The translations under genes were made by a program, and so were the position numbers. From Caryophanales bacterium UBA4100 (GTDB taxonomy: Bacteria > Bacillota > Bacilli > Paenibacillales > UBA4045), in NCBI GenBank assembly GCA_002383285.1, contig DFXU01000067.1, forward strand, positions 1 to 13,514: 13,514 bases of DNA. The letters run 5' to 3'. Of the stretch, positions 13,166-13,514 are shown in pieces. Every line of letters starts with the position of its first letter. Within the stretch, counting starts at the first letter, position 1. Under the pieces are notes generated by a model. The model saw nothing but the letters and a program-made list of their open reading frames with translations. It was not told the DNA's origin and searched no databases.

Positions 13166-13514
13166 ATGGTTATTCGTACACTACAAGCAGCAGTTGACAA
13201 GATTAAATTCGCCAGGCACTTGGTTGTGTTAACTGGCGCAGGCTTCTCCGTACAATCTGGTGTCCCTGAATTCCGTTCCTCAAGAGGATGGTGGCGTCAG
13301 ATTGATCCAGTTACCGTGGCAACGGTAGATGCTCTGGAGTATAATTACAATCTGTTCCATGGATTCTATTCGACACGAATAGAACACTTGAAGACAGTAA
13401 ATCCTCATGATGGACATCATATTCTCGTTAAGTGGGAAGTAGATGAGCGACTTCGGCTCATAGTGACACAGAATGTTGATGGGCTCCATCAGCGAGCAGG
13501 CAATAATCGAGTTC
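13166..13514 (+). CDS. Sir2 family NAD-dependent protein deacylase (5' part)
   Basis: Start of a sirtuin, cut by the window edge after 116 codons. Sirtuins remove acyl groups from lysines, consuming NAD and releasing nicotinamide. The NAD-binding signature VVLTGAGFSVQSGVPEFRS lies at 20-38, and TQNVDGLHQRAGN at 101-113 supplies the conserved Gln, Asn and Asp of the active site. The catalytic His and the zinc-binding Cys pairs would lie beyond the window. HLVVLTGAGFS has Phe where many members have Ile. The start is ATG 13166 with GGAGG at 13151-13155. It is separated from speD by a terminator and preceded by the inverted repeat at 13085-13115. Confidence 0.93.
   Translation, partial: MVIRTLQAAVDKIKFARHLVVLTGAGFSVQSGVPEFRSSRGWWRQIDPVTVATVDALEYNYNLFHGFYSTRIEHLKTVNPHDGHHILVKWEVDERLRLIVTQNVDGLHQRAGNNRV

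Overview
The window looks like ordinary chromosome from a low-to-mid GC Gram-positive bacterium, most likely a Paenibacillus-type Bacillales. The grounds are strong GGAGG-type ribosome binding sites, several TTG and GTG starts, ArgR and FNR-type boxes of the Bacillus kind, and protein families common in that group (SerC, DUF4362 lipoprotein, KapD-like exonuclease, DUF1294, DUF423, NfsA/NfrA nitroreductase). No phage, insertion sequence, CRISPR, rRNA or tRNA was seen.

Left part (1-4093): a broken seryl-tRNA synthetase paralogue (in-frame stop plus loss of the motif 2 region) runs straight into serC, which uses a ribosome binding site inside the end of the remnant. A promoter (TTGACA, 17 bp, TATTAT) overlapped by two tandem ArgR boxes follows. 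It drives a 21-codon mini-ORF resembling the first residues of ornithine carbamoyltransferase, whose stop overlaps the start of an argD-type aminotransferase. A DUF4362 lipoprotein follows in the same direction.

Middle part (4071-8468): an AraC-family regulator is divergent from a full-length lacZ-type beta-galactosidase. The shared intergenic region carries a direct repeat of 21 bp period and a TATAAT box, so the regulator very probably controls lacZ. Downstream lie a perfect FNR/CRP-type palindrome and a 56-residue zinc-ribbon protein that ends at a good terminator.

Right part (8736-13514): single-gene units follow: a DUF1294 membrane protein, a convergent DEDDh exonuclease, an aldo/keto reductase with a palindrome over its -10 box, a convergent DUF423 membrane protein, an NfsA-like nitroreductase preceded by a candidate structured element, an E. 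coli-type S-adenosylmethionine decarboxylase (speD), and the start of a sirtuin cut by the window edge.

I do not see a clear new multi-gene system. The most interesting signals are regulatory: the ArgR-controlled argF-like leader before argD, the FNR-type box before the zinc-ribbon protein, the AraC direct repeat, and the structured segment before the nitroreductase. The decayed serS paralogue is also worth a look.
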